A stretch of DNA of 64,000 nt from Taishania sp036758285 (lineage in GTDB: Bacteria > Bacteroidota > Bacteroidia > Flavobacteriales_D > Crocinitomicaceae). The DNA is taken from positions 1-64,000 of the forward strand of contig DAIOWV010000003.1 of assembly GCA_036758285.1 (NCBI GenBank). The letters run 5' to 3'. Under the pieces are notes generated by a model. That model saw only the letters and a list, made by a program, of their open reading frames with translations. It was not told where the DNA came from and did no database searches. Made by a program: the position numbers and the translations under genes. Positions 35,123-44,682 of this stretch are shown in pieces. Each line of letters begins with the position of its first letter. The first letter of the stretch is position 1.

Positions 35123-36460
35123 TTATTTCTGACGAATCCATTTTAGGAAATGAGAAAGCTTTAATCGATGTCCAAATTGTAAAATTCCATTTTTATATAA
35201 ACGAGAAGCTATTGATAAACAGAAAAATGCAGATAGAATTAGTATGATTAAAGAAAGCCAAATTTGATAGGATTCATTTGGGTTGTAACCATATGTTAGT
35301 TTCACCATAACAACAACTGGAGAAGTAAATGGAATGTAATGTAACCATGATGTTAATTCACTCTCTGGATTTGTAACAGTATAATAACCAGCATATGCAG
35401 CTAGGGTTAAAATTAATAAAATTGGGAAAATAAATTGCTGACCATCATTCTCTGTCCCAGCAGTTGAGCCAATTGTTGCAAAGAATGCCCCGTAAAAAAG
35501 ATATCCTCCAATAAAAAATAATGCAAAGAAAGTTAACATTACACCAAAATTCACACGTTCATATACCAAGTCAACGATGGTGTTAAATTCATTTCCAGCA
35601 TATAACTTTTCTTGAATTGAAAGGATTCTTCCACTATCGCTTAATTCTGCTATATTCATTGAAGAAGCATCATAAATACTTGGAAATAACCATTCACGCA
35701 TGAAAAATAATCCAAATCCAATAACTACAATCCAAATGAAAAATTGGATAAATGCAGAAATTCCGATTCCTGTTAGTTTTCCAAACAATAATTGTTGAGG
35801 TCGAACAGAGGAAAGTAATACTTCTACAATTCTATTACTTTTTTCTGAAGTCATACTTCTCAGGATTGTCATGCCAAATAATGCAATAAAAACCAAGATA
35901 ATCATACCAAAGAAAAAACCAACCCAAGTTCTTACATCAGAAGTTTGATCGTAAGGATCGTAGACATTTCTAAAAGCAAATTTTATTGGTTGTTTAATTT
36001 CTCTGAACTTTTGAACGGATAAATCTGTATATCGATCTATCATAATTTCTTCCAATCTTCTTTCAACTTGATATTGAACCTTTGCTTGTAGGTTTAGTGA
36101 AGGTTTCGTACGGTAAAAAACATGTGAAATTTTATTACTCAAAATTTTCTCATTGATTTCCACCATCGCATCGAATTTTTGATAATTTTTACCTTTTGCG
36201 AAATCATTGTGTTCAATGTAATCATTAGCAAAAGAATAGGTGACGTTCCCGTCAGGGAGGGGCATCATCTTATTTTCAAGTAAACCAGTTTTATCGGTTA
36301 CTAAAATATTCCATTTTTCGGCTTCATTTCCACCAAACAGAAAGAGTAAATATACAAGTCCAAGTATAATGATTGGTCCAAAAATTGAAAACAGAAGATA
36401 TGATCTAGAACCAATTCTTTCTTTGACCTCTCTTAGGGCTATAATCCAACTGTTTTTCAT
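35123..36460 (-). CDS. ABC-2 type permease (NatB-like)
   Basis: 445 residues. One N-terminal helix, a large extracytoplasmic domain of about 150 residues, then five or six helices (FFGMIILVFIALFGMTIL, ISAFIQFFIWIVVIGFGLFF and so on) typical of the NatB/ABC-2 group. The conserved cytoplasmic block LRSMTSEKSNRIVEVLLSSV is present. Its start overlaps the end of the ATPase gene by 4 bp, so the two form an exporter. Substrate unknown; sodium for NatAB proper, drugs or lipids in others. Confidence 0.9.
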   Translation of the reverse strand: MKNSWIIALREVKERIGSRSYLLFSIFGPIIILGLVYLLFLFGGNEAEKWNILVTDKTGLLENKMMPLPDGNVTYSFANDYIEHNDFAKGKNYQKFDAMVEINEKILSNKISHVFYRTKPSLNLQAKVQYQVERRLEEIMIDRYTDLSVQKFREIKQPIKFAFRNVYDPYDQTSDVRTWVGFFFGMIILVFIALFGMTILRSMTSEKSNRIVEVLLSSVRPQQLLFGKLTGIGISAFIQFFIWIVVIGFGLFFMREWLFPSIYDASSMNIAELSDSGRILSIQEKLYAGNEFNTIVDLVYERVNFGVMLTFFALFFIGGYLFYGAFFATIGSTAGTENDGQQFIFPILLILTLAAYAGYYTVTNPESELTSWLHYIPFTSPVVVMVKLTYGYNPNESYQIWLSLIILILSAFFCLSIASRLYKNGILQFGHRLKLSHFLKWIRQK

Positions 36461-37383
36461 GATTGTTTTTCCGTTTTAGGTTGAACAATATTTATAAAAA
36501 TATCTTGCATAGTAGGTAGTATTTCCCAAGCAGCTTCAATTTGTACTTGCCCGATAAGCACTTTTAATAAATCTTCAAATGTATTTTCCCCCCTCAATTT
36601 TATTTTAGCAATGTATAAATTGTCAGAAGGATTTTCTGTATCAACGACTTCAAATCCAGCCCATAATGCATTTGCAAATCCGATCATATTTCCCCTGAAT
36701 TTAATCGCATACAATCCTTCTTTTTGTTCTGTTTGAATCTCAGATACCTTTCCTTCGATTATTTTTTTTGAATTGTGAATAAGGGCTACACGATCGCAAA
36801 TTTCATCAACACTTTTCATGTTGTGTGTAGATAAAATGATTGTTTTTCCTTTGTTTCTCATTCCAATTAATTCATTTTTAATTAATTCGGTATTAATTGG
36901 ATCAAAACCACTATAAGGTTCATCGAGGATTAATAATTCAGGTTCGTGAAGGACAGTACATATAAATTGTATTTTTTGAGCCATTCCTTTTGAAAGTTCT
37001 TCAATTCGCTTTTTTTTCCAATCAGAAATTTCAAATTTATCAAGCCAATAATTGAGTTTAGTCTTCACATCCTCCTTTGACAAACCACGTAAACGGCCTA
37101 AGAAAATTGCATGATCTTCAACAGTCATAGATTTGTAAAGCCCTCTTTCTTCAGGCATGTAGCCGATTGATTCTAAGTGTTTTCGAGTTAATAGATTGCC
37201 GTTTAGACGAATCGAGCCTTCATCTGGTTCAATGATTCGATTAATAATACGTATAAGTGTTGTTTTACCAGCTCCATTTGGACCCAATAAACCAAAAATT
37301 TCTCCTTTTTTAGCTTCAAAAGACACGCTGTCCAGAGCTTGTTTTCTGAAAAAGGTTTTTGAAATATCTTCTACTAATAACAT
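36457..37383 (-). CDS. ABC transporter ATP-binding protein (NatA-like)
   Basis: 308 residues: Walker A GPNGAGKTT (34-42), signature LSKGMAQKIQF, Walker B LLILDEPYSGFD, H-loop STHNM, then a C-terminal extension of about 80 residues usual in NatA/DrrA-type ATPases. It powers the permease encoded by the next gene. A minus-strand TATCTTTG at 37417-37410 lies 26 bp upstream of the start and is a likely -7 element, though no -33 TTG is evident. Confidence 0.95.
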   Translation of the reverse strand: MLLVEDISKTFFRKQALDSVSFEAKKGEIFGLLGPNGAGKTTLIRIINRIIEPDEGSIRLNGNLLTRKHLESIGYMPEERGLYKSMTVEDHAIFLGRLRGLSKEDVKTKLNYWLDKFEISDWKKKRIEELSKGMAQKIQFICTVLHEPELLILDEPYSGFDPINTELIKNELIGMRNKGKTIILSTHNMKSVDEICDRVALIHNSKKIIEGKVSEIQTEQKEGLYAIKFRGNMIGFANALWAGFEVVDTENPSDNLYIAKIKLRGENTFEDLLKVLIGQVQIEAAWEILPTMQDIFINIVQPKTEKQS

Positions 37384-37409
37384 CGATTGTTTTTTAGAAA
37401 CGAAAAAAC

Positions 37410-37417
37410 CAAAGATA
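37410..37417 (-). promoter_or_regulatory. Promoter -7 element for the NatAB-ppx operon
   Basis: Minus-strand TATCTTTG, a full TAnnTTTG match, 26 bp upstream of the ATPase start codon. Confidence 0.45.
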
Positions 37418-37528
37418 AAAAATAATATAGAGTAAGTATTAAAAGTATTTCAATGAATTACATAATATTTTTTTTAAAATTAATAAATTATTAGCATTAG
37501 TTTAACCTTAAAATTTCTTCTATTGTTT

Positions 37529-37536
37529 TACCTTTG
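37529..37536 (+). promoter_or_regulatory. Promoter -7 element for the type B T9SS protein
   Basis: TACCTTTG, a full TAnnTTTG match, 24 bp before the ATG at 37561. Confidence 0.5.
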
Positions 37537-37560
37537 TTTGGTTATTGAATTGAATATAGG

Positions 37561-40500
37561 ATGACTCTATTTTTGAAGTATAAAGAATGTTACATTTTGT
37601 TAGGATTAACGACTTTATTATCCTTAATTAACTTTGTTGTAACTTCTCAGATAACACTTGCATTTCAAGGTGGTGAAACAGCTGACACTTGGAATTTTAC
37701 ATCTACAGGAGCAAGTCCATTGGCTTTAACTCAAGCTTTATCTACTCAAAATAAAATTACAGGAACAAAATCATTAGTAGTTGGAGGGAATACTGGAGGA
37801 GGTAATTGCTTTGATTCTAAGTCTGGAAACGGACCATCTGTTGCAAGGACGTTTATATTTAGTCCAATAAATGTATCCACAAGTAGTGATTACGTTAGAA
37901 CATTAAAATTTAATTGGGGAAATCGATACCCGGTTTGTGTTGGAACAGGTTGGGATACCGATGAAAATCTTGTTTTTACTGCATATCATGATGGAGTTGC
38001 TCAAGCTCCGGTTACACTTGCCGTTGGAGTAAGTAATGCTGTTTTCAGTATTCACAATAATCAATGTACTTGGAGTATACCAACTTGTGTTAATTCATTC
38101 TCTTTTGAAGTTAGTGTTACCACAAATCGAGAAGATGAATTGTTATTTATTGATGATGTTATTTTAACCACTCCTCAATTAAATTCAATAATTGGTGCTC
38201 CTCAATTAATTACAAATAATACAACAATTTGTGAAGGCGCTATCGAAAGCTATCGTGTCGTTCAACAAACAGGTGTTGCCTACACATGGTCAGGTTTACC
38301 CACTACAGCAACATTTACAACTCCGAATGGAACCGTAAATTCTCATACAATATCTGTCAATTGGGGATCAACACCAAGTGGAACTTATACATTTAATGTT
38401 ACTCCTTCAACACCATGTTCTGGGAATGGTACACCAACAGCTGTGACTGTAACGATTACTCAAACACCGAATTATTCGATAACTGGAAATAATTCAATGT
38501 GTTCGGGTGAATCCATTACTCTAACATCTTCTTCTGCAACTGGAAATACTTGGTCTGTTGGCGGACAAACCTCACAAAGTATTGTCGTAAATTCTCCAGG
38601 AACCTATTCTGTAACGATACAATCTCCTTCTTGTGGTACTCAAGTCGTATCCCATGTCATTTCAATGAAAGCAACTCCACAAATATCGTCAGTTGTGAAG
38701 ACAGATATCTCTTGTTTTGGGGAAAATGATGCATCGATTGTAATTAATTCATCAGATTTAAATTTAGAATATTCTTTGGATGGGATTAATTATGTTTCTA
38801 CAAATAACTTTCCAAACTTGAATGCCGGAAATCATCGTTTATGGGTTAAAAAACTGAATGGATGTAGTATAGAGTTACCAGCTGAAATAATTTCTGCTCC
38901 AACTGAGGTGGTGTCTGTGAGTTCAAACACTGGAGCTTATTGTCAAGGAGATCAGATAGTACTATTAGGAAGTACGCAATCAACGGGAAATTTAACTTAT
39001 AGCTGGACTGGCCCTAATGGTTTTACCTCTTCAGTTCAAAACCCAACAAATGCTACAGAAGCAGGGAATTATTTTTTAACTGTGGTAGCGAATGGATGTA
39101 CAAGTCAACCTAGTTTAACAACAGTTATTATCAATAATACTCCAATTGTATCTGTTGCTAATTCTGGATCTTACTGTGCTGGAGACGTGGTGCAATTAAC
39201 AAGTCTTACTTCAAATCCTGCAAATAGCACTTTTTTATGGTCAGGGCCTAATGGATTTTCCTCTTCAGTTCAAAATCCTCAAGGAATAGTTAATGCAGGA
39301 GTTTATAGTTTAATCGTTTCTGAAAATGGTTGTAATAGTGCATTACAACAAACAACCGTTTTAATCAACCCTGTTCCAACTGTTCAAGCTTCATTTATTT
39401 CCCCCTTTTGCCCAGGTACAATTTTACAATTAACGAGTAATTCATCAGTAGCAAGTTCAACCTTTTTATGGTCTGGTCCAAACAGTTACACTTCTGTTCA
39501 GCAGAATCCAACGGATGCTACAGATGTTGGCAGGTATGAACTTTTGGTTAACGCAAATGGTTGTACAAGCCAACCGGTATATGTTGATGTGATCCATGAT
39601 ATTCCTACATTGACTGTTACAAATTCAGGTCCATTCTGTGAAGGACAAACAATTGGGCTTTTCGGAACGACTTCAGCAACGGGAAACGTGAGTTGGTCTT
39701 GGGTTGGTCCTAATGGATATACATCAACGGAGCAAAATCCAACTGACGTCACTGAAGCAGGAAATTATTCATTGACAATAAACATCAATAATTGTTTAAG
39801 TACACAGACTACAGATATTGTTATCAATCCAAAACCAATTGCAAATTTTGCAGCTACGTCTCCTTGTTTGAATGATGCTACTGTTTTTTCATCTTCTGGT
39901 TCGACAGTTGTATCACCTGAATCAATTGTAAATTGGAATTGGATATTTGGAGATGGAAAATCCAGTAATGATCAAAATCCATTACATAAATATCAAAATC
40001 AAGGAATTTATAATGTCACATTGACTGTAAAAACAGCAAATAATTGTTCACATTCTATTACACAGCCAATTACAGTGTTAGATGCTCCAATCGCAGATTT
40101 CAGGTACAATCCCACAGAAATTTCGACACTTGATCCTCATGTAGAATTTGTGAATTTAAGTCAAAATGCAATCTCATATCATTGGATTTTTGATAATGAT
40201 GGAAGTGAGTCTATTGAAGTATCACCAACCTTTACTTATCCTGAAAATGAAGAAGATTATCAGGTAATACTTGTTGCAATTAATGATAAAGGATGCTCTG
40301 ATACAATTAGAAAAATAATTTCAATAAAGGAACAACTTACATATTACATTCCAAATGCATTTACACCAGATGGAGATGAATTTAATCACTATTTTTCACC
40401 TGTTTTTACTGCTGGTATTGATGAATCTAGTTATCGTTTATTGATATATAATAGATGGGGTGAAATAATTTTTGAATCACACGATTTATCTATAGGATGG

Positions 40501-40620
40501 GACGGAACTTATAAAGGACAAAAAGTTCAAGAAGGGGTTTATACCTGGAATATTCATGTGAAACATAAGGTAGACGATGGACAGGAAAATTTAGTAGGAA
40601 ATGTAAATTTACTGAGATAA
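37561..40620 (+). CDS. Gliding-motility-type (T9SS type B) surface protein
   Basis: 1,019 residues with a signal peptide (cut near VVTSQ). Domains in order: a beta-sandwich with bound-ligand-like DELLFIDDV (25-205); an Ig/PKD-like pair; a SprB-type repeat (about 374-448: DISCFGENDASIV, YSLDGINY, LNAGNHRLWV); four 75-80-residue Ig-like repeats (about 453-758) sharing WSGPNGF/WTGPNGF and QNP; two PKD domains (about 760-920, WIFGDGKSS); and a type B C-terminal domain starting YIPNAFTPDGDEFN and ending VNLLR, with IYNRWGEIIF. Type B cargo is exported by T9SS and usually stays on the surface; homologues are adhesins for gliding or attachment. Confidence 0.92.
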   Translation: MTLFLKYKECYILLGLTTLLSLINFVVTSQITLAFQGGETADTWNFTSTGASPLALTQALSTQNKITGTKSLVVGGNTGGGNCFDSKSGNGPSVARTFIFSPINVSTSSDYVRTLKFNWGNRYPVCVGTGWDTDENLVFTAYHDGVAQAPVTLAVGVSNAVFSIHNNQCTWSIPTCVNSFSFEVSVTTNREDELLFIDDVILTTPQLNSIIGAPQLITNNTTICEGAIESYRVVQQTGVAYTWSGLPTTATFTTPNGTVNSHTISVNWGSTPSGTYTFNVTPSTPCSGNGTPTAVTVTITQTPNYSITGNNSMCSGESITLTSSSATGNTWSVGGQTSQSIVVNSPGTYSVTIQSPSCGTQVVSHVISMKATPQISSVVKTDISCFGENDASIVINSSDLNLEYSLDGINYVSTNNFPNLNAGNHRLWVKKLNGCSIELPAEIISAPTEVVSVSSNTGAYCQGDQIVLLGSTQSTGNLTYSWTGPNGFTSSVQNPTNATEAGNYFLTVVANGCTSQPSLTTVIINNTPIVSVANSGSYCAGDVVQLTSLTSNPANSTFLWSGPNGFSSSVQNPQGIVNAGVYSLIVSENGCNSALQQTTVLINPVPTVQASFISPFCPGTILQLTSNSSVASSTFLWSGPNSYTSVQQNPTDATDVGRYELLVNANGCTSQPVYVDVIHDIPTLTVTNSGPFCEGQTIGLFGTTSATGNVSWSWVGPNGYTSTEQNPTDVTEAGNYSLTININNCLSTQTTDIVINPKPIANFAATSPCLNDATVFSSSGSTVVSPESIVNWNWIFGDGKSSNDQNPLHKYQNQGIYNVTLTVKTANNCSHSITQPITVLDAPIADFRYNPTEISTLDPHVEFVNLSQNAISYHWIFDNDGSESIEVSPTFTYPENEEDYQVILVAINDKGCSDTIRKIISIKEQLTYYIPNAFTPDGDEFNHYFSPVFTAGIDESSYRLLIYNRWGEIIFESHDLSIGWDGTYKGQKVQEGVYTWNIHVKHKVDDGQENLVGNVNLLR

Positions 40621-40676
40621 TTGTTCAAAGATTTAAACCTTCTTTTTAGATTTTACTATTATTTATAAAAGACTAT

Positions 40677-40684
40677 TAACTTTG
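40677..40684 (+). promoter_or_regulatory. Promoter -7 element for DUF481 gene
   Basis: TAACTTTG, a full TAnnTTTG match, 16 bp before the ATG at 40701. No good -33 TTG is visible. Confidence 0.45.
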
Positions 40685-40700
40685 CGTTTGATAAATTCAG

Positions 40701-41642
40701 ATGCTAAAAAATACAATCATATTATTATTCTTTTGTGGCTCTTCTATAGCGCAGGTGGTCAACATTGAAAATAAAAGGGTCAATGATGGTACGTATGGTT
40801 TTAGCGGAGCTCTTGATATGACCTTATCGGCTCAACAACAAAAAGATCTTTTAGTTACAGTACATCTTAAACCACTGATTCAGTTTAAATTTAATGGAAA
40901 AAGTGATTTTATGTATCGAAGTTCCGAGCAAAAGGTTGATACCGTTCCCAAAAGTGAACCACAAGTTGTAAAACCTGATAAAAATAAGCACTTACTTTTA
41001 TTGATTAACGATTTGAAGTATACAGGTGCAAAAAAAAATACCTATGCCAACTTTGGAATGGTTCATCTAAGATACGCTTATCGATTAGGTAACTCCTCGT
41101 GGAAATGGGAGTCATATTCTCAAACCCAATACAATCAATTACTATTGCAAAAAGTCCGTACAATTGTAGGTTCTGGCTTTCGAATGAAAATAGCTGATAT
41201 ATCACCTAGTGAAGAAGGTTATAATAAACGAGCGGTACGAGTATTTGCTGGAACATCATTGTTTTATGAGTATGAAGAAATTAATCATTCACATCGACCA
41301 ATTGAATATATTAATTCTGTAAGATGGAGCACTTATTTATCTTCTTATATGAATTTTAAATATTTTGAATTTACTTCATCAACTTATTTACAGCCCAATT
41401 TGGCAACATTTAAAGATTATAGATTATCTGGAGATTACGTACTGTTAATGAGGATTTCTAATCCATTTAGTGTGAAATTTAATTTCTCTCATTTTTATGA
41501 CACACGTCCACCTGAAACAGTGCGTGCACATACTTTTTCAATAAGTGCAGGTTTTGTTTATCGATTGGATAATTTTAGAATTGATCGAGATAAATGGAAA
41601 TTGAAAAAATTTAACTTTAAAGATGACCCAATTGATCCTTGA
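40701..41642 (+). CDS. DUF481 outer-membrane beta-barrel protein
   Basis: 313 residues with a signal peptide (cut after GSSIAQ). The mature part alternates aromatic and polar residues in beta strands (LLITVHLKP-like, WKWESYSQTQYNQLL, FAGTSLFYEYEEI, GDYVLLMRISNPF) and fits DUF481, an outer-membrane barrel family sometimes linked to salt induction. Function unknown. Its stop lies 25 bp before the Crp/Fnr start. Confidence 0.75.
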   Translation: MLKNTIILLFFCGSSIAQVVNIENKRVNDGTYGFSGALDMTLSAQQQKDLLVTVHLKPLIQFKFNGKSDFMYRSSEQKVDTVPKSEPQVVKPDKNKHLLLLINDLKYTGAKKNTYANFGMVHLRYAYRLGNSSWKWESYSQTQYNQLLLQKVRTIVGSGFRMKIADISPSEEGYNKRAVRVFAGTSLFYEYEEINHSHRPIEYINSVRWSTYLSSYMNFKYFEFTSSTYLQPNLATFKDYRLSGDYVLLMRISNPFSVKFNFSHFYDTRPPETVRAHTFSISAGFVYRLDNFRIDRDKWKLKKFNFKDDPIDP

Positions 41643-41662
41643 TTAATTATTTTCTAATTTTG
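41632..41662 (+). promoter_or_regulatory. Promoter of the Crp/Fnr gene, leaderless layout
   Basis: TTG at 41632-41634, a 20-bp spacer and TAATTTTG at 41655-41662. Only 5 bp separate the -7 element from the ATG at 41668, so the mRNA should start at or next to the start codon. Confidence 0.6.
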
Positions 41663-41667
41663 TGACA

Positions 41668-42234
41668 ATGGACTCAAGAAGTTTTTTACAACAGTTTAAT
41701 CTTAGCGAAGAAGAAATTCTTCTCATGGAAGAACTCGGAAAAGAGGAAAGTTTTCATTTTGGTGAAGACATTTCATCTTACAATAAAAAAATAGATCATT
41801 TTTATTTTGTTAAAGAAGGATTGATTCGTTCTTATCGTATTATCGATGGAGATGATTTTACTTATACGTTCTACTTGCCAGGAGAAATTTGTGTCGATTT
41901 TGAATCAATTACAAAAAAAGAGCCTAGTCAACATTATTTTCAAGTGTTGGCTCCAACAAAAGTGCTTCGATTTAGTTATTCTCACGTAGAAAATTTATTT
42001 GAAGAACATCCTAGAATTGAACGTATTGTTCGAAAAATGGCAGAGTCAGCTTACTTAAGATTAATTGAGCGTGTAAAGGAATTTCAGAGTGATACACTTG
42101 AACAACGTTATTTGAATCTAATTCAAAATCACGAAAATATCTTTCACGCAGCTCCATTACAACACTTAGCGTCATATCTGGGAGTAAAACCACAAAGTTT
42201 AAGTCGTATAAGGGCAAAAATTGTTAAGAAATAA
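41668..42234 (+). CDS. Crp/Fnr family transcriptional regulator
   Basis: 188 residues from the ATG at 41668; a GTG at 41662 overlaps the promoter and was rejected. An N-terminal cyclic-nucleotide-binding-like jelly roll (about 20-115: IDHFYFVKEGLIRSYRI, FYLPGEICVDFESI) is followed by a long dimer helix and a C-terminal winged helix-turn-helix (LQHLASYLGVKPQSLSRIRAK). The Arg that binds cAMP phosphate in E. coli Crp is not evident, so the ligand is unknown; such Bacteroidota proteins often work without cAMP. It may regulate the export operon 93 bp downstream (inference from position). Confidence 0.9.
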   Translation: MDSRSFLQQFNLSEEEILLMEELGKEESFHFGEDISSYNKKIDHFYFVKEGLIRSYRIIDGDDFTYTFYLPGEICVDFESITKKEPSQHYFQVLAPTKVLRFSYSHVENLFEEHPRIERIVRKMAESAYLRLIERVKEFQSDTLEQRYLNLIQNHENIFHAAPLQHLASYLGVKPQSLSRIRAKIVKK

Positions 42235-42280
42235 ACAATCATTTTATTTTATTAAAGTTCGTTTTTAACAAATGTGAATT

Positions 42281-42308
42281 TTGAGCTGATTATGTGTTTG
42301 TAGTTTTG
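42281..42308 (+). promoter_or_regulatory. Promoter of the TolC-HlyD-permease operon
   Basis: TTG at 42281-42283, a 17-bp spacer and TAGTTTTG at 42301-42308. It lies 19 bp before the ATG at 42328. Confidence 0.55.
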
Positions 42309-42327
42309 TTTTATCAAAAAGAATAAA

Positions 42328-43716
42328 ATGAACACACACAGTTTAAATCTCGTTTATATCTTATTTTTTGTAATTAATTGCAACACCTTATTTGGGCAAA
42401 CTGCACCTACATTACAAGAAATAATTGATAGTGCTCTTGTTTATGATTATCAATATGAGAACAAAAAAATAATACTCAAACAAATTGAACTAGATCAAGA
42501 GAAAATTTCAGACGCCTACATGCCAAGGGTTGAATTAAATGCAAAAGAAGCTTATGCTTATGGAGCATCCAATCTCACTACACCCGCAATTGTTATGCCT
42601 CAAATTCCATTTATGTTGCCTGAACATTCGAATAGATATATGTTAGACAACTTCATCACACAAGCTGATTTAAAAGCATCTTTTTTAATTTTTGCTGGAG
42701 GTAAAGTGGGGAATTTAAAAAAAGCAAATGAAGCCAGATATGAAGCCGAGTCAGCTATGCTGTTCGTAGATCGAAATGATATTATTAATAATGTTTCAAC
42801 AATTTATGACCAATTGGCGATGTTGAAATCTGTTAAATTAATGTTGGATGATAGTCAAAAACGACTTGAAGAGAATCAGAAAATTGCTGATAAAGCTTTG
42901 AAAATAGGTCTGATCACTCAATTTGATTACAATAAGATAAATCTTGCAATTTCGCAATTAAATTCAAAATATAAAGAATACGAGGGGAATAGAAAATTGA
43001 TTTTACTCAATTTGCATACAATTACAAAGATAGATATCGATCGATTAGAAAAAATTGATCAAGATCTTCAAATAATGACAGTTTCAATTGTAGATGAACC
43101 TCAAAATAGACCTGAACTTATAGCTTTGAAATCGGCTGTACGTGCTAATGAATATAAAGTTAAGGCAGCAAAAACTTGGTGGATTCCAAAAGTAGGAGCA
43201 AATGCATCGATTACATATTTAGGACTTCATGATGCTCGATTGAGATCGAAAGACCCAATGTTGTTATCTCAACAGCCATTAAACTACAATTTTAATAATT
43301 TCAATGTTGCACCATTATTTATGGCAGGAGTTGGCCTTAAATGGGATTTATTTGATGGTAGAGAAGGAATTAATGATGTAAAACGATCAAAATTAGATCT
43401 TCAAATTGCTTTGAATAAAGAAGCTGATGCAAACGAAAAAATTTCACTTCAATTAGAAAAAAATAAAATTGAAATGGAAATAACAGAAGATCAGGTTCAA
43501 ATTAAACAAATTGCACTTAGCATTACTCAAAGTACAATGCAACAGGCAACTAAAGAATATGAAGTTGGATTAATTCGATCCGTCGAGTTACTAGAAGCTG
43601 AAAATGACTTGCAACAAGCATCTTTAGAATATTCTAAAGCAATATTTCAACAAAGAAGAGCAGCTTATAAATATCTAGAAGCTGCAGGAACATTAGAATC
43701 AACAATATTAAAATAA
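42328..43716 (+). CDS. TolC-family outer-membrane efflux protein
   Basis: 462 residues with a signal peptide (cut after NTLFGQ). The pattern is that of the outer-membrane factor family: two similar halves of long alpha-helices (DRNDIINNVSTIYDQLAML; MQQATKEYEVGLIRSVELLE) and beta strands between them. It forms the channel of a tripartite exporter with the membrane fusion protein encoded 8 bp downstream. No substrate can be read from it. Confidence 0.93.
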   Translation: MNTHSLNLVYILFFVINCNTLFGQTAPTLQEIIDSALVYDYQYENKKIILKQIELDQEKISDAYMPRVELNAKEAYAYGASNLTTPAIVMPQIPFMLPEHSNRYMLDNFITQADLKASFLIFAGGKVGNLKKANEARYEAESAMLFVDRNDIINNVSTIYDQLAMLKSVKLMLDDSQKRLEENQKIADKALKIGLITQFDYNKINLAISQLNSKYKEYEGNRKLILLNLHTITKIDIDRLEKIDQDLQIMTVSIVDEPQNRPELIALKSAVRANEYKVKAAKTWWIPKVGANASITYLGLHDARLRSKDPMLLSQQPLNYNFNNFNVAPLFMAGVGLKWDLFDGREGINDVKRSKLDLQIALNKEADANEKISLQLEKNKIEMEITEDQVQIKQIALSITQSTMQQATKEYEVGLIRSVELLEAENDLQQASLEYSKAIFQQRRAAYKYLEAAGTLESTILK

Positions 43717-43724
43717 GAATTAAA

Positions 43725-44678
43725 ATGAAAACAAAATTTTATATAGCAAGTGCAATTGTTGTTTTATTAACAGCATGCTCTGACAAAACAGAAAAACCTG
43801 TGATGGGAAAAATTAAAAAAGAAGCGATTTCTTTTACCCCTAAAGTAACCGGTAGAATTTTAAAAATCTATGTGCAAGAAGGAGATGTTGTTCAGCCAGG
43901 GGATACATTAGCGATGCTTGACGTGCCTGAAGTGGATGCGAAATTAGCTCAAGCATCAGGTGTCGTAAAAGCTGCAACTGCACAAAAAACATTAGCTGAT
44001 AATGGAGCAACTGAAAATCAACGTAAGCAGTTGAACGCAAAATTGAATGCAACGAAAGAACAATTTTCATTTGCTGAAAAATCATACAACCGTTCTAAAG
44101 CAATGTTTGATGAAGGTCTAATTGCACCTCAACAATTTGATGAAATTTCAGCTAAATACAATTCAGCTAAAGCTCAGTTACAAGCAGTTGAAGCAGAGTG
44201 GGACGATGTGCAAAAGGGAGTGAGGTATGAGACTAAAGATGCTGCTTTTGGTCAACAGGAACAAGCTTTAGGTGTGTTGAAAGAAGTTGAAATAGCATAT
44301 TCAGAAAAGTACATAATTGCTACAAATGTAATGCAAATAGAAACGATTACTTTACATGAAGGTGAATTGGCAACTGCAGGTTATGCTCTTTTTAATGGAT
44401 ATATTCCAAGTTCCACTTACTTCAGAATGACCATTGGTGAAAAACAGATAGGAAACTACAACAAAGGGAAGGAATTAACTCTTCAAATTCCTTATTCTCA
44501 AAAAGAAGTTAAAGTAAAAGTTCAAAATGTAAAGCAAATGGCTCGTTATGCAGATGTTACAAGTCCATATCCAAATCTAGAAATGGATGAAGCTTATTAT
44601 GAATTAAAATTAATTCCAGTTGAAAATCAAGATTTAAGCAATCTATTGGTAAACGCAGCTGTTGTATTAAAAAAATAA
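43725..44678 (+). CDS. HlyD-family membrane fusion lipoprotein
   Basis: 317 residues, with a lipobox (VVLLTACSD, C18). A biotinyl-lipoyl half-motif (PKVTGRILKIYVQEGDVVQPGDTLAML), a coiled-coil hairpin (about 75-175, rich in Ala/Lys/Gln) and the closing half and beta barrel (METITLHEGELATAGYALF) give the standard periplasmic adaptor layout. It should link the TolC-like channel to the permease encoded 4 bp downstream. Lipid anchoring in place of a membrane helix is seen in many RND/ABC adaptors. Confidence 0.92.
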   Translation: MKTKFYIASAIVVLLTACSDKTEKPVMGKIKKEAISFTPKVTGRILKIYVQEGDVVQPGDTLAMLDVPEVDAKLAQASGVVKAATAQKTLADNGATENQRKQLNAKLNATKEQFSFAEKSYNRSKAMFDEGLIAPQQFDEISAKYNSAKAQLQAVEAEWDDVQKGVRYETKDAAFGQQEQALGVLKEVEIAYSEKYIIATNVMQIETITLHEGELATAGYALFNGYIPSSTYFRMTIGEKQIGNYNKGKELTLQIPYSQKEVKVKVQNVKQMARYADVTSPYPNLEMDEAYYELKLIPVENQDLSNLLVNAAVVLKK

Positions 44679-44682
44679 AAAA